A stretch of DNA of 64,000 nt from Atlantibacter sp032062175. GTDB taxonomy: Bacteria > Pseudomonadota > Gammaproteobacteria > Enterobacterales > Enterobacteriaceae. Position numbers and translations under genes: made by a program. This document shows, one piece after another, positions 18,136 through 26,355 of this stretch. The stretch spans positions 62,001 through 126,000 of the forward strand of contig NZ_DAMBQK010000008.1 of the NCBI RefSeq assembly GCF_032062175.1, written 5' to 3'. The notes below the pieces were generated by a model. That model had not been told where the DNA came from. It ran no database searches and saw only the letters and a list, made by a program, of their open reading frames with translations. Position 1 is the first letter of the stretch; the number at the start of each line of letters is the position of its first letter.

Positions 18136-18170
18136 AAAAAGGGCTGGCGAAGTAGACGCCGGCCCTTTTT
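18136..18170 (+). terminator. Rho-independent terminator of gltP
   Basis: Stem AAAAAGGGCTGGCG / CGCCGGCCCTTTTT (18136-18149 with 18157-18170, one G-T pair), loop of seven, U-tract included, 15 bases after the stop. Confidence 0.92.
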
Positions 18171-18259
18171 GCATTTACAGGCCTGGCATTCGTATGGAAA
18201 TAAACCGGGCGAGTGGTGTATAGTATTCAAAGAGTTATTTATAATTAATTGATAATATT

Positions 18260-19015
18260 ATGAAAAAAGTAATCACCTCGATTCCGGCCCTCGACAAGAT
18301 TATGCGCGTGTTCGACTACCTGCTGGAGTGCGACGGCGCGACGTTTACGCAAATCCATCAGCATTCCGGGATTGCCAAAAGCAGCACGTCTTCCTTACTC
18401 AACGGCATGGTGGCCCACGGGTTGCTGCGCCAGGAAAAAGATAAGTACTACCTGGGCCTGCGCTTGTATGAGCTGGGCAACAAGGCATCTGAACAGTACG
18501 ACATCAAAAAGATCGCCCTGCCGATCCTCGAGGAAATCCGCGACTCTACCGGGTTAACCTGCCATCTCGGCGTGCTGGAAGGCGCATCGCCAATTTATCT
18601 GCTGAAGCTGGAAAGCCCGCAGGCCATTGTGATCCGCAGTTGGGAAGGCAAGCGCTTGTCGCTGCATAGCTCCGGGCTGGGAAAGGTGCTTATCGCCTGG
18701 CTGAACAGCGAAGAGCTGGAAGAGTTACTGCCGGAAGATCAGGTTTTGCATCGCTTTACCGATACCACCATTACCGATATCAACATCCTTAAACAGGAGC
18801 TGGCGGGCATTCGCCGTCGCGGGTGGGGATACGATAATGAAGAAGATTGCCAGGGCGTGCGCTGTATTGCGGTACCAGTATTTAATTCCCAGGGGAAAGT
18901 CATTGCCGCCCTGAGCGCATCGGGCGTGGCATTCCAGATCCCTGACGACAAGCGTGAAGGCCTGGCAACGTTAATGATGGATGCCAGCCGCCGTCTTACC
19001 CATCTGCTGCACTAA
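18260..19015 (+). CDS. IclR-family transcriptional regulator of the sugar-acid genes
   Basis: Winged helix-turn-helix N-terminus (residues ~8-65: 'FTQIHQHSGIAKSSTSSLLN') and the IclR effector-binding domain (~80-245: 'LTCHLGVLEGASPIYLLKLE', 'SLHSSGLGKVLIAWL', 'AVPVFNSQGKVIAALSASG'). The gene is convergent with the aldolase gene. In E. coli K-12 the analogous yagE-yagF genes are governed by the IclR-type XynR (YagI). The palindromes at 23091 and 23361 are its likely operators; I saw none before its own start. Ligand unknown, probably the sugar acid or its keto-deoxy derivative. Confidence 0.88.
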   Translation: MKKVITSIPALDKIMRVFDYLLECDGATFTQIHQHSGIAKSSTSSLLNGMVAHGLLRQEKDKYYLGLRLYELGNKASEQYDIKKIALPILEEIRDSTGLTCHLGVLEGASPIYLLKLESPQAIVIRSWEGKRLSLHSSGLGKVLIAWLNSEELEELLPEDQVLHRFTDTTITDINILKQELAGIRRRGWGYDNEEDCQGVRCIAVPVFNSQGKVIAALSASGVAFQIPDDKREGLATLMMDASRRLTHLLH

Positions 19016-19024
19016 TCGAAAGCG

Positions 19025-19050
19025 AAGCGGGCATTAGCCCGCTTTCTTCT
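19025..19050. terminator. Terminator between IclR and aldolase genes
   Basis: Stem AAGCGGGC / GCCCGCTT (19025-19032 with 19037-19044), loop ATTA, followed on the + strand by TCTTCTTT. It lies between two convergent genes and can serve both. Confidence 0.75.
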
Positions 19051-19059
19051 TTATACCTG

Positions 19060-19965
19060 TTACAGCCCCGCGCGTTTCAGCACCTTGTGAAGATTTGCGA
19101 TATGCTCTTCGTTGGCAGGCAGGACCGGCGGCATCACGTGGGGTGAGATCTTTACGCCGCTCAGTTGAATCGCTTTCTTGATGATGCCGAAGAACGGCGT
19201 ATCCAGGCTGTAAATCGTTGACAGCGCCGACAGCTGGCGTTGCAGTGCAAACATCGTTTCATACTCTTTTTCGCACCAGGCGCGGTAAATGCCGCAGGTG
19301 ATCTGCGGCGCGAAGTTGGCGGTGGCCGGAATGCCGCCGTTGCCGCCCATGATCAGCGTATCCATCATGTATTCGTCATAACCAGAGAATATGACAAAGT
19401 CGGAACGAATCGGCCTGACGTGATTAACAATTTCCCGGATGTGGCTAATATTATCGACGGTATCTTTAATCCCAATAATATTGGGTATATCGCGCGCCAG
19501 TCGGGTGATTAAATCAACGCTAATATCCTGACCGGTTAATGCCGGGAAATTATAAATTAATACCGGGGTGCGAATATTCTCTGCCACGGTTTTAAAGTGG
19601 TTATAAATATAGTCGTCGGTTAATTTGGCATAATACGGGTTCAGTACCAGCACCGCGTCCACTTCCAATTTATCGGCGTGGTGACCCAGTTCTATCACTT
19701 CCTGGGTACAGGTACTGCTAATTCCCAGTAAAACGGGAATACGACGATTAATATGACGCACGCAGAATTCGGCTGTTTCCCTTCGCTGCTTTTGGGTCAT
19801 ATGGCAGAACTCGCCGCCGCTACCCAGCAGTAGTACGCCATCGACGTTACTGGCGATCAGATGATCCAGTAAGGTCGCCATTCCCGCTTTATCCAGTTCT
19901 CCGTGAGCATCAACAATTGTCGGGACAGGCGGGAATACCCCGCGAAATTTGCTCGTGTTTGACAT
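19060..19965 (-). CDS. 2-keto-3-deoxy sugar acid aldolase (DapA/NanA family, YagE-like)
   Basis: Class I (Schiff-base) aldolase of the dihydrodipicolinate synthase/N-acetylneuraminate lyase family, 301 residues. It resembles E. coli YagE along its full length: 'GVDGVLLLGSGGEFCHMT', the tyrosine region 'TPVLIYNFPALTGQDI', the Schiff-base lysine in 'NIIGIKDTVDNISH' and 'DEYMMDTLIMGGNGGI'. Predicted to cleave a 2-keto-3-deoxy acid into pyruvate and an aldehyde. It is third in the transporter-dehydratase-aldolase operon, 51 bases after the dehydratase; a GGTGGG/CCCACC hairpin (19986-20009) lies in that gap. The exact sugar acid is unknown. Confidence 0.85.
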   Translation of the reverse strand: MSNTSKFRGVFPPVPTIVDAHGELDKAGMATLLDHLIASNVDGVLLLGSGGEFCHMTQKQRRETAEFCVRHINRRIPVLLGISSTCTQEVIELGHHADKLEVDAVLVLNPYYAKLTDDYIYNHFKTVAENIRTPVLIYNFPALTGQDISVDLITRLARDIPNIIGIKDTVDNISHIREIVNHVRPIRSDFVIFSGYDEYMMDTLIMGGNGGIPATANFAPQITCGIYRAWCEKEYETMFALQRQLSALSTIYSLDTPFFGIIKKAIQLSGVKISPHVMPPVLPANEEHIANLHKVLKRAGL

Positions 19966-20016
19966 GAAAAATTCCTTTAAACAAGGGTGGGCCTGCGAAC
20001 AAACCCACCGAAAATA

Positions 20017-21732
20017 TTATTTAATCCAGGCACCAGCCATTAAGGAGGTGGCATGAGAGGTGAATTGCTTAAACACACCGCGACGGCTGGAATAATCCGG
20101 TTTGGTCCAGCGGCTGCGGCGCGCTTCCAGGCAATCCTGAATGTCTTGCCCGGACTGGCGAACGCCATGAATACCGACAATGTTAAGCTTGCGGCCTTTA
20201 ACATCCATTTCGATCAGATCGCCCTCTTCCACCAGTGCGATCGGTCCGCCGTCCGCTGCTTCCGGTGAAACATGGCCCACGCATGGGCCGCTGGTCGCGC
20301 CGGAGAAGCGGCCATCGGTAATCAGGGCCACTTTACCGTCCAGCCGCTGGTCATACACGATGGCGTCGGTGGTCATTAACATCTCCGGTGCGCCAGAACC
20401 TTTTGGCCCTTCGTAGCGGATGAAAATCACATCGCCGGGTTCAATACGGTTGTGAATGATGGCCTGCTGGGCATCTTCCTCAGAGTTAAATACCCGTGCC
20501 GGGCCGACGTGGTGATGCATATCCGGGGAACAGGCGGCGTATTTGATCACCGCGCCTTCCGGGGCGATATTGCCTTTCAGTACCGCAATCGAGCCTTTTT
20601 TGGTGGCCTGCTCGGGTTTGCGCAGCACATCGTCCGGGCTGACTTTGTAGTTATTCAGATAGCCATGATTGCGGGTGAAGAAGCCAGACTGGTGCATCAT
20701 CTCCAAATTATCGCCCAGCGTGCGGCCGGTGACCGTCAGCACATCCAGATCCAGATAATCACGCAGATACCACTGCACCAGCGGAATACCGCCCGCGAAC
20801 CACAGCATCTCGGTAACGTACTGGCCGCTCGGCTGAATGTTGGTCAGATACGGGATTTCATTATTAATGCGATCGAACAGTTCCGGTTTTAATTCCCAGC
20901 CCAGCTCGTGCGCCACCGCAGGCAGGTGGATCATGGCGTTGGTGCTACCGCCAATCGCCGCATGAACTTTAATCGCATTTTCAAACGCGGCAGGCGTCAG
21001 GATTTTGTGGGTAGTGATATTTTTTGACGCCAGATGCAGCGCCTGATGACCGGCAGCACGCGCACCGCGACGGATTTCCGCCATCGTCGACGGCTGCAAT
21101 GCGCTGCCCGGCAGCGCCAGGCCGAGCGCTTCCGACATACACTGCATGGTACTGGCGGTGCCCATAAACTGGCAGGCGCCCGCCGTCGGGCAACCGCACT
21201 GCTGCATGGCTTCCACCTGCTGAACGCCGATTTCGCCTTTCTTCAGCTTCGCGGTGATGCCGCCGAGGTCAGAGGTGCTCATATTCGGGGCCGGGCGCAT
21301 GGACCCGCCGGGGATATGTATCAGCGGCAGATCCAGACGCGCGGCGGCAATCAAATGTGCGGGAATCGATTTATCGCAGCTTGAGATCAGCACGCCAGCG
21401 TCATACGGCACTACCGACGCATGGATTTCCACCATGTTGGCGATGGCTTCGCGGGACGCCAGAATATAGTTCATCCCGTCATGGCCCTGGCCCCAGCCGT
21501 CGCAAATATCAGTGACGTGATGGCGCACCGCGCGGCCGCCCGCTTCGTGAACACCCAGCACCGCCTCGTCACCGAGCTGGTTGAGGTGGAAACTGCCGGG
21601 GTGGCTCTCCCCGTAGCAATCATCCACCAATACCTGCAATTTATTGACGTCGTCTTTGGTGTAGTTCATCCCCAGACGCAGAGCATCCAGTTGCGACCAC
21701 AGGTCGCGGGCAGTTTGGCATTTCTGACTCAT
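20017..21732 (-). CDS. Sugar acid dehydratase (IlvD/Edd family)
   Basis: Fe-S dehydratase that should convert an aldonic acid to its 2-keto-3-deoxy derivative. The cluster-ligand regions are visible: 'GVLISSCDKSIPAH' (Cys near residue 119) and 'QQCGCPTAGACQFMGTASTM'; also 'AAIGGSTNAMIHLPAVAHE' and 'TDGRFSGATSGPCVGHVSPE'. The 571-residue length fits the arabonate/xylonate/gluconate dehydratase group better than YagF. The ATG overlaps the stop of the upstream MFS gene (ATGA), so translation is coupled. The aldolase follows. Confidence 0.85.
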   Translation of the reverse strand: MSQKCQTARDLWSQLDALRLGMNYTKDDVNKLQVLVDDCYGESHPGSFHLNQLGDEAVLGVHEAGGRAVRHHVTDICDGWGQGHDGMNYILASREAIANMVEIHASVVPYDAGVLISSCDKSIPAHLIAAARLDLPLIHIPGGSMRPAPNMSTSDLGGITAKLKKGEIGVQQVEAMQQCGCPTAGACQFMGTASTMQCMSEALGLALPGSALQPSTMAEIRRGARAAGHQALHLASKNITTHKILTPAAFENAIKVHAAIGGSTNAMIHLPAVAHELGWELKPELFDRINNEIPYLTNIQPSGQYVTEMLWFAGGIPLVQWYLRDYLDLDVLTVTGRTLGDNLEMMHQSGFFTRNHGYLNNYKVSPDDVLRKPEQATKKGSIAVLKGNIAPEGAVIKYAACSPDMHHHVGPARVFNSEEDAQQAIIHNRIEPGDVIFIRYEGPKGSGAPEMLMTTDAIVYDQRLDGKVALITDGRFSGATSGPCVGHVSPEAADGGPIALVEEGDLIEMDVKGRKLNIVGIHGVRQSGQDIQDCLEARRSRWTKPDYSSRRGVFKQFTSHATSLMAGAWIK

Positions 21733-23060
21733 TTGGCGATTCCTTCCTGTTTAAGTGACGCGGTTGCGAGGGGCTTGCTACCTGAGTTAGGCGTACCGGC
21801 AGGACGCGCGGTCACCGAGGGCAAACTGAACAACAACGCAACAGCGATAAGCAATGCGGCAACCAGCACGGTCATACCGGCGGTTTGAGAGAAAGTGACG
21901 GTCAACAGCCCAACCAGATACGGCCCGATAAAGCCGCCGATATTGCCGAGGGCGTTGATGGTGCCGCGCACGCCGCCCAGCACGTTGGGTGCGAACAGCA
22001 GCGGCGGCAGCGTCCAGAACGGGCCCGCGTAGGCTTGCAGGAAGAAGCCGCACACCACCATCATGCCGTAGGCCAGCCAGACGTTGTCTTTGAGGATCAG
22101 GGAGAGCGCTAAACAAAAAGCGAAGCCAATCAGCGGGATTGCGGTATACAGGCGGCGGTTCATGGTCTTATCGCACCATTTGGCGATATAGAACTGACCG
22201 ACGATACACAGAATATACGGTGCGGCAGTAAGCAGGCCGACGGTGGTCATGCCGCTGCCGGTTAACTCTTTAATCAGTTTCGGCATCCACAGGGCGAAGC
22301 CGTAGAAACCCACCTGGACGAAGAAATAGATACCGATAAGCTTCCACAGGTTTACGCTGCGCAGCACGCTGCGGATACTGCTTTTCTCTCCGGCGATGCT
22401 CAGCGTGCGATCTTCTTCCAGTTTCTGTTCGATCCAGGCGCGCTCTTTCGGATCCAGCCATTTCGCCTGATGCGGATGGTCAGCCACCAGCGGCAGCCAG
22501 ACAAACAGCAGGCCCAGCGACAGCAAGCCTTCAATAATGAACATTTCGCGCCAACCGTAGACCTCGATCAACCAGCCGGAAAGCGGGCCGGTGATAATTG
22601 AGGCCACCGCCAGGTTCATCTGGAAATAGGCAATGGCGCGGGCGCGTTCTTCATTCGGGAACCAGTGGCCGATCAAGGCCAGAATCGCAGGGTAGACTGC
22701 GCCTTCAGCGACGCCGAGGATAAAGCGGATAATCAGCAACTGGGTGGGGGTTTGTACAAAACCCGTCAACAGGGCAAATCCGCCCCATGCAACAATTGTC
22801 CAGGCGATAAGCTTTTTGGCGCTCAGGCGTTCGGCGATTTGTCCGCCGGGGATCTGCAAAAAGATATAACCAATAAAGAAGATCCCGGCGACCAGACCGG
22901 CAAACGACGCAGTCATGCCGAGATCTTCCTCCATACCGCCCGCAATACCGATGGCGATATTGGTCCGGTCCATATATGCCACGATATAAACGAGGATGGT
23001 GGCTGGGATGATATGCAGCCAGCGTCCCCTCGTGGTCGGTTTACTCAGTTCAGTACTCAT
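21729..23060 (-). CDS. MFS sugar-acid transporter (ACS family)
   Basis: Major facilitator of the anion:cation symporter group (relatives: ExuT, GarP, GudP, DgoT), 443 residues, 12 helices. It has 'YIVAYMDRTNIAIGIAGGME' in helix 1, 'ERLSAKKLIAWTIVAWGG' in the loop 2-3 region and 'GVAEGAVYPAILALIGHWFP'. It probably imports the sugar acid for the downstream dehydratase and aldolase. First gene of the operon; a near-perfect IclR-type palindrome lies 31-60 bp before its start. Confidence 0.85.
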   Translation of the reverse strand: MSTELSKPTTRGRWLHIIPATILVYIVAYMDRTNIAIGIAGGMEEDLGMTASFAGLVAGIFFIGYIFLQIPGGQIAERLSAKKLIAWTIVAWGGFALLTGFVQTPTQLLIIRFILGVAEGAVYPAILALIGHWFPNEERARAIAYFQMNLAVASIITGPLSGWLIEVYGWREMFIIEGLLSLGLLFVWLPLVADHPHQAKWLDPKERAWIEQKLEEDRTLSIAGEKSSIRSVLRSVNLWKLIGIYFFVQVGFYGFALWMPKLIKELTGSGMTTVGLLTAAPYILCIVGQFYIAKWCDKTMNRRLYTAIPLIGFAFCLALSLILKDNVWLAYGMMVVCGFFLQAYAGPFWTLPPLLFAPNVLGGVRGTINALGNIGGFIGPYLVGLLTVTFSQTAGMTVLVAALLIAVALLFSLPSVTARPAGTPNSGSKPLATASLKQEGIAK

Positions 23061-23090
23061 TTTTTCTTCCCTATAATAAGAGGCATGATT

Positions 23091-23120
23091 GTTCTGTATA
23101 TAGAACTACTGTTCTGTATG
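23091..23120. promoter_or_regulatory. Palindromic operator before the MFS operon
   Basis: GTTCTGTATATAGAAC at 23091-23106 is an inverted repeat of GTTCT with six bases between, followed by an extra half-site GTTCTGTATG at 23111-23120. The same motif precedes the divergent dehydrogenase gene. The size suits an IclR-family operator. The MFS-dehydrogenase gap (23061-23399) holds nothing else I recognise. Confidence 0.65.
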
Positions 23121-23360
23121 TTGTTATCATCGCGCCGGGAATCAGCAACGTCAATTCCATACAAAAACGAAGGCTTTGTTTTGTGATTAGCTTCATAAAC
23201 TGGGTGAAAGCCAGGTTGAAAGGCAACAGGCAGACGTGAAAATGCGGCGATTTATGGGCTTAAGGTAAATTTGTGCGTTATCTCACAGGATTGGACTTAT
23301 TAAAATTTAGCCATTGAGAGTAGCGATGCTGTGGGTATAGATTCCTTATAAGGAATAATT

Positions 23361-23376
23361 GTTCTGTATAAAGAAC
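23361..23376. promoter_or_regulatory. Palindromic operator before the GldA-like gene
   Basis: GTTCTGTATAAAGAAC, a second copy of the motif at 23091, placed 24 bp before the dehydrogenase start where a repressor would block transcription. Shared sites on both divergent units argue for one regulon. Confidence 0.65.
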
Positions 23377-23399
23377 TAAATCTTAAATGAGGAATCATC

Positions 23400-24503
23400 A
23401 TGATTACAACAGCACTATTTCCGTCACGCTATGTTCAGGGAAAGGGCGCGTTAACAACGTATCTGCCACAGGAGTTGGCTTCCCTGGGACGCAAAGCGCT
23501 GATCCTGCAAGATCCGTTCGTTCACCAGCGCTATTGCGATGCGGTTGAAACCGCGCTGCATGGCGTTATTGAGTACCAGATTGAGGTGTTTAACAGTGAA
23601 TGCAGCGACGAAGAGATCGCGAGAATTTCTGATAAGGCGATGGCGATCGGCGCGGACGTGATTGTCGGAATGGGCGGCGGTAAAACGCTTGATACCGCCA
23701 AAGCTACCGGTGCCAGTCTGCGTTTGCCTATCGCAATAGTACCGACGCTTGCGTCTACGGATGCACCCTGTAGCTCGCTGGTGGTGATCTACACCGCCGA
23801 AGGGCAATTCAAACGTTATTTAATGATCCCGCGTAACCCTAATTTGGTGCTGGTGGATAGCGGCATTATCGCCTCTGCGCCGGTTCGTTTCCTGGTCTCT
23901 GGCATGGGCGATGCGCTGGCGACGTGGTTTGAAGCGGAGGATTGCCGCATCAAAGGAGCAGGTAACATGACCTCGCGCCCTGGCCCGATGACCGCCTTCG
24001 AGCTGGCGCGTTTTTGCTACGGCACGCTAATGCGCTATGGCCGCCTGGCGAAGTTAGCTTGTGAGCAGCATCAGGTGACTCCGGCGCTGGAACATGTCAT
24101 TGAAGCTAACACACTGTTATCAGGATTGGGTTTTGAAAGCGGCGGGCTGGCAGCGGCGCATGCTATTCACAATGGCCTGACGGTCCTGCCGCAGACTCAT
24201 GCTTACTGGCACGGCGAAAAAGTCGCGTTCGGCACGCTGGCCATGTTAATGCTGACAGATCGCTCCCCTGAACTTATCGATGAGGTTTATACATTCTGCG
24301 AGGATGTAGGCCTGCCAGTTACCCTGGCCGAGATTGGTTTAAGCGACGTCAGCGATGCCGATCTGATGGCCGTTGCACAGGCAGCCTGTCAGGCTGGCGA
24401 AACCATGCATAACGAACCCTATGAAGTAACGCCGGAAACGGTAATGGCATCGCTACGCGCCGCTGATGCGCTGGGCAGGGCCCGTAAAGCACAGCGGCGT
24501 TAA
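23400..24503 (+). CDS. GldA-like iron-containing alcohol/glycerol dehydrogenase
   Basis: NAD-dependent dehydrogenase of the GldA branch, 367 residues. It has the Rossmann-like 'VIVGMGGGKTLDTAKATG', the 'PTLASTDAPCSSLVVIY' active-site region, and the three metal ligands in 'SGMGDALATWFEA' (Asp), 'AAHAIHNGLT' (His) and 'YWHGEKVAFG' (His). Divergent from the MFS operon and sharing its operator motif, so it probably belongs to the same pathway, for example reducing the glycolaldehyde or glyceraldehyde released by the aldolase. Distinct from the housekeeping gldA by context. AATGAGGAATCATC ahead of the ATG provides a GAGGA ribosome site. Confidence 0.85.
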   Translation: MITTALFPSRYVQGKGALTTYLPQELASLGRKALILQDPFVHQRYCDAVETALHGVIEYQIEVFNSECSDEEIARISDKAMAIGADVIVGMGGGKTLDTAKATGASLRLPIAIVPTLASTDAPCSSLVVIYTAEGQFKRYLMIPRNPNLVLVDSGIIASAPVRFLVSGMGDALATWFEAEDCRIKGAGNMTSRPGPMTAFELARFCYGTLMRYGRLAKLACEQHQVTPALEHVIEANTLLSGLGFESGGLAAAHAIHNGLTVLPQTHAYWHGEKVAFGTLAMLMLTDRSPELIDEVYTFCEDVGLPVTLAEIGLSDVSDADLMAVAQAACQAGETMHNEPYEVTPETVMASLRAADALGRARKAQRR

Positions 24504-24530
24504 TTTTTCTCTCAAATGCCGTCGTTCATC

Positions 24531-24556
24531 GGGCGTGCTGTTTATTCATCACGCCC
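24531..24556 (+). terminator. Weak terminator-like hairpin after the GldA-like gene
   Basis: Stem GGGCGTG / CACGCCC (24531-24537 with 24550-24556) with a 12-base loop and only CTTATT after it. It may end the dehydrogenase transcript; the T-run is poor. Confidence 0.4.
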
Positions 24557-24677
24557 CTTATTACCCATCGCTGTGATATTGATTAGATTTTCAACATCCC
24601 CTCAAGGCTTTTTCAGGCATCGATCCGTACAATCGCCCACACTCAACCTTAGCTATTCATCCCTGCGGAGAATGATG

Positions 24678-25409
24678 ATGAAACCTGCCATTATGGTGGT
24701 GGATGACGATCCCGCCATTTGCGATGTCTTACGGGATGCCTTTAGCGAGCATGTGTTTGAGGTCCATGCCTGCTATACCGGGAATAACGCGCTGGCGACG
24801 CTGGGATCCCATCCAGAAATTGCGCTGGTGCTGCTGGATATGATGCTGCCGGATATCAACGGTCTGATGGTGCTTCAGCAAATCCAGCGCCAGCATCCGT
24901 CGTTGCCGGTGATTATGTTAACCGGCCTGGGCAGTGAGTCTGATGTGGTGGTCGGCCTGGAAATGGGGGCTGATGATTACATCGCAAAACCCTTTAATCC
25001 ACGCGTTGTCATCGCCCGTGTAAAAGCGGTACTACGGCGCAGCGGCGTACTGAATGCCGAGGTTCCCGCAGTGCCGGGCAAAGGACTTATGTTCAACGGC
25101 TGGACGCTCGATCCTGTACGCTGTGTGCTGGTTGATGCTAATCAACAGCCCGTGGAACTCACCCAGGGTGAATATGGTTTGTTACTGGCGTTGGTACAAA
25201 ATGCCCGGAGGGTATTAAGCCGTGAACAACTGCTGGAGTTGACCCACAGCGAAACCACCGAGGTATTTGACCGCACGATTGATGTGCTGGTCATGCGTCT
25301 GCGTAGAAAAATAGAGAACAATCCCCATCAGCCCGCGTTAATCCGTACTATTCGCGGCGTTGGCTATGTATTTTCTGCGGATGTGATTGCGGCAGAAAGG
25401 GCAGCATAG
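24678..25409 (+). CDS. OmpR-family response regulator
   Basis: Two-domain regulator: receiver (about residues 1-120) with acidic pocket 'VVDDDP', phospho-acceptor Asp in 'LVLLDMMLPDINGLM' and Lys in 'DDYIAKPF'; C-terminal winged helix ('VELTQGEYGLLLALVQ', 'RTIDVLVMRLRRKI', 'TIRGVGYVF'). The open frame reaches back to 24516, but GCGGAG at 24665-24670 sits seven bases before the third of three consecutive ATGs, so I start at 24678 (243 residues). Only kinase in the region: the hybrid kinase at 32904, across the sugar operon. The layout recalls the Z5684-Z5691 group of E. coli O157, so this is likely the regulator of that operon. Confidence 0.88.
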   Translation: MKPAIMVVDDDPAICDVLRDAFSEHVFEVHACYTGNNALATLGSHPEIALVLLDMMLPDINGLMVLQQIQRQHPSLPVIMLTGLGSESDVVVGLEMGADDYIAKPFNPRVVIARVKAVLRRSGVLNAEVPAVPGKGLMFNGWTLDPVRCVLVDANQQPVELTQGEYGLLLALVQNARRVLSREQLLELTHSETTEVFDRTIDVLVMRLRRKIENNPHQPALIRTIRGVGYVFSADVIAAERAA

Positions 25410-25474
25410 AGATCGGGTGCGTTAAGGACTCAGTCCCAGACAAGAAGGGCGGAGCGAACTCCGCCCGAGTAGCA

Positions 25475-25627
25475 TTACCGGTCAGAGCAGGCTAATTTAG
25501 CCGCCACCTCCTGATTTCCATTCCTTATTCTTAACTCGCAAAGCAGTCCGCGATTAAATAAGGAAAAAACCAGCACTGTTATGCAAACAACTAATAAGCA
25601 TGCCAGCAGATAGCGTAGTGGCTTCAT
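25475..25627 (-). CDS. HokB-like type I toxin (Hok/Gef family)
   Basis: Fifty-residue membrane toxin missed by length filters. One hydrophobic helix (residues ~6-24, 'YLLACLLVVCITVLVFSLF') is followed by the Hok signature 'LLCELRIRNGNQEVAAKLAC', closest to E. coli HokB, which ends 'KEVAALMACTSR'. It would damage the inner membrane when translated. The ribosome site AAGGAG lies before a two-codon mini-frame (ATG GCA TGA) whose stop overlaps the toxin ATG, consistent with coupled translation. The transcript should be held in check by the antisense RNA on the + strand. Confidence 0.88.
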   Translation of the reverse strand: MKPLRYLLACLLVVCITVLVFSLFNRGLLCELRIRNGNQEVAAKLACSDR

Positions 25628-25669
25628 GCCATTTACTCCTTGCCTCACGGCGAGTAAGCGGCTATTCTC

Positions 25670-25727
25670 AACTTGTCTAGGGTTGAGAGATAGCCTCGGG
25701 TTAATAGAAATATTGCCCGGGGCTTTT
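25670..25727 (+). ncRNA. Sok-like antisense RNA
   Basis: On the strand opposite the hok leader, GCCTCGGG (25693-25700) pairs with CCCGGGGC-type sequence (25716-25723) and is followed by TTTT: a terminator of the kind that ends Sok RNAs. The RNA would be complementary to the toxin mRNA leader. The 5' end is approximate; no promoter was fixed. Confidence 0.6.
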
Positions 25728-25968
25728 CTCTTTCTGTCTCTCGTTCAGTGATGTACTTAAGACAGAAAGCCTTAAGCACCCGCCGGCTATATTAAATGCC
25801 CGCTAATAAAATACCACTAAATATACAATGTAATTTCTGGAAACGCGTTGCATTGATTTTGCAGACACATCGCAAAAGGCACTTTATTTATTCATTCCGG
25901 TTTTTATTAAGTGTTCCATTAATTTCTCTGGCGAATATATAAAGGTACGGGCAGGAAGAAAGGGTATC

Positions 25969-26278
25969 AGATCGGGTGCATTAAGGACTCAGTCCCAGAC
26001 AAGAAGGGCGGAGCGAACTCCGCCCGAGTAGCATTNNNNNNNNNNNNNNNNNNNNNNNNNNNNNNNNNNNNNNNNNNNNNNNNNNNNNNNNNNNNNNNNN
26101 NNNNNNNNNNNNNNNNNNNNNNNNNNNNNNNNNNNGGTTAATAGAAATATTGCCCGGGGCTTTTCTCTTTCTGTCTCTCGTTCAGTGATGCACTTAAGAC
26201 AGAAAGCCTTAAGCACCCGCTGACTATATTAAATGTCCGTCGATAAAATACCATAAAATCTGCGATGTAATTTTAGGC
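25969..26278. repeat. hok-sok type repeat, copy 2, interrupted by assembly gap
   Basis: The right and left ends match copy 1: AGATCGGGTGCATTAAGGAC and the stop-codon side up to GCATT before the gap, then GGTTAATAGAAATATTGCCC and the Sok terminator after it. The toxin reading frame itself should lie in the unsequenced part on the minus strand. Between the copies (25841-25968) there is only AT-rich sequence without a gene. Confidence 0.75.
26036..26135. other. Assembly gap, exactly 100 Ns
   Basis: One hundred Ns, the usual placeholder for an unknown length. Copy 1 has 222 bases between the same flanking motifs, so the true gap is probably about that size if copy 2 is intact. Confidence 0.95.
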
Positions 26279-26355
26279 GCGATTTTTCATTGTTATGGAA
26301 TTAACCTCGCAGAAGTTTAATAATTTATTGATGGTACTTTTGATTAATGGTTTTA

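Larger units (their letters stand above)
25410..25840. repeat. hok-sok type repeat, copy 1
   Basis: A unit beginning AGATCGGGTGCGTTAAGGAC right after the response-regulator stop and ending near 25840. It recurs from 25969. It holds the toxin gene, a GC-rich 3' hairpin (GGGCGGAGCGAACTCCGCCC, 25448-25467) and the antisense region. Differences between copies (such as GATGTACTT versus GATGCACTT and the ends near 25800-25840) show a true diverged duplication. Confidence 0.8.

Noticed and set aside
25989..26216. Minus-strand frame running through the Ns
   Set aside because: It exists only because the Ns are read as open; it has no support on either side.
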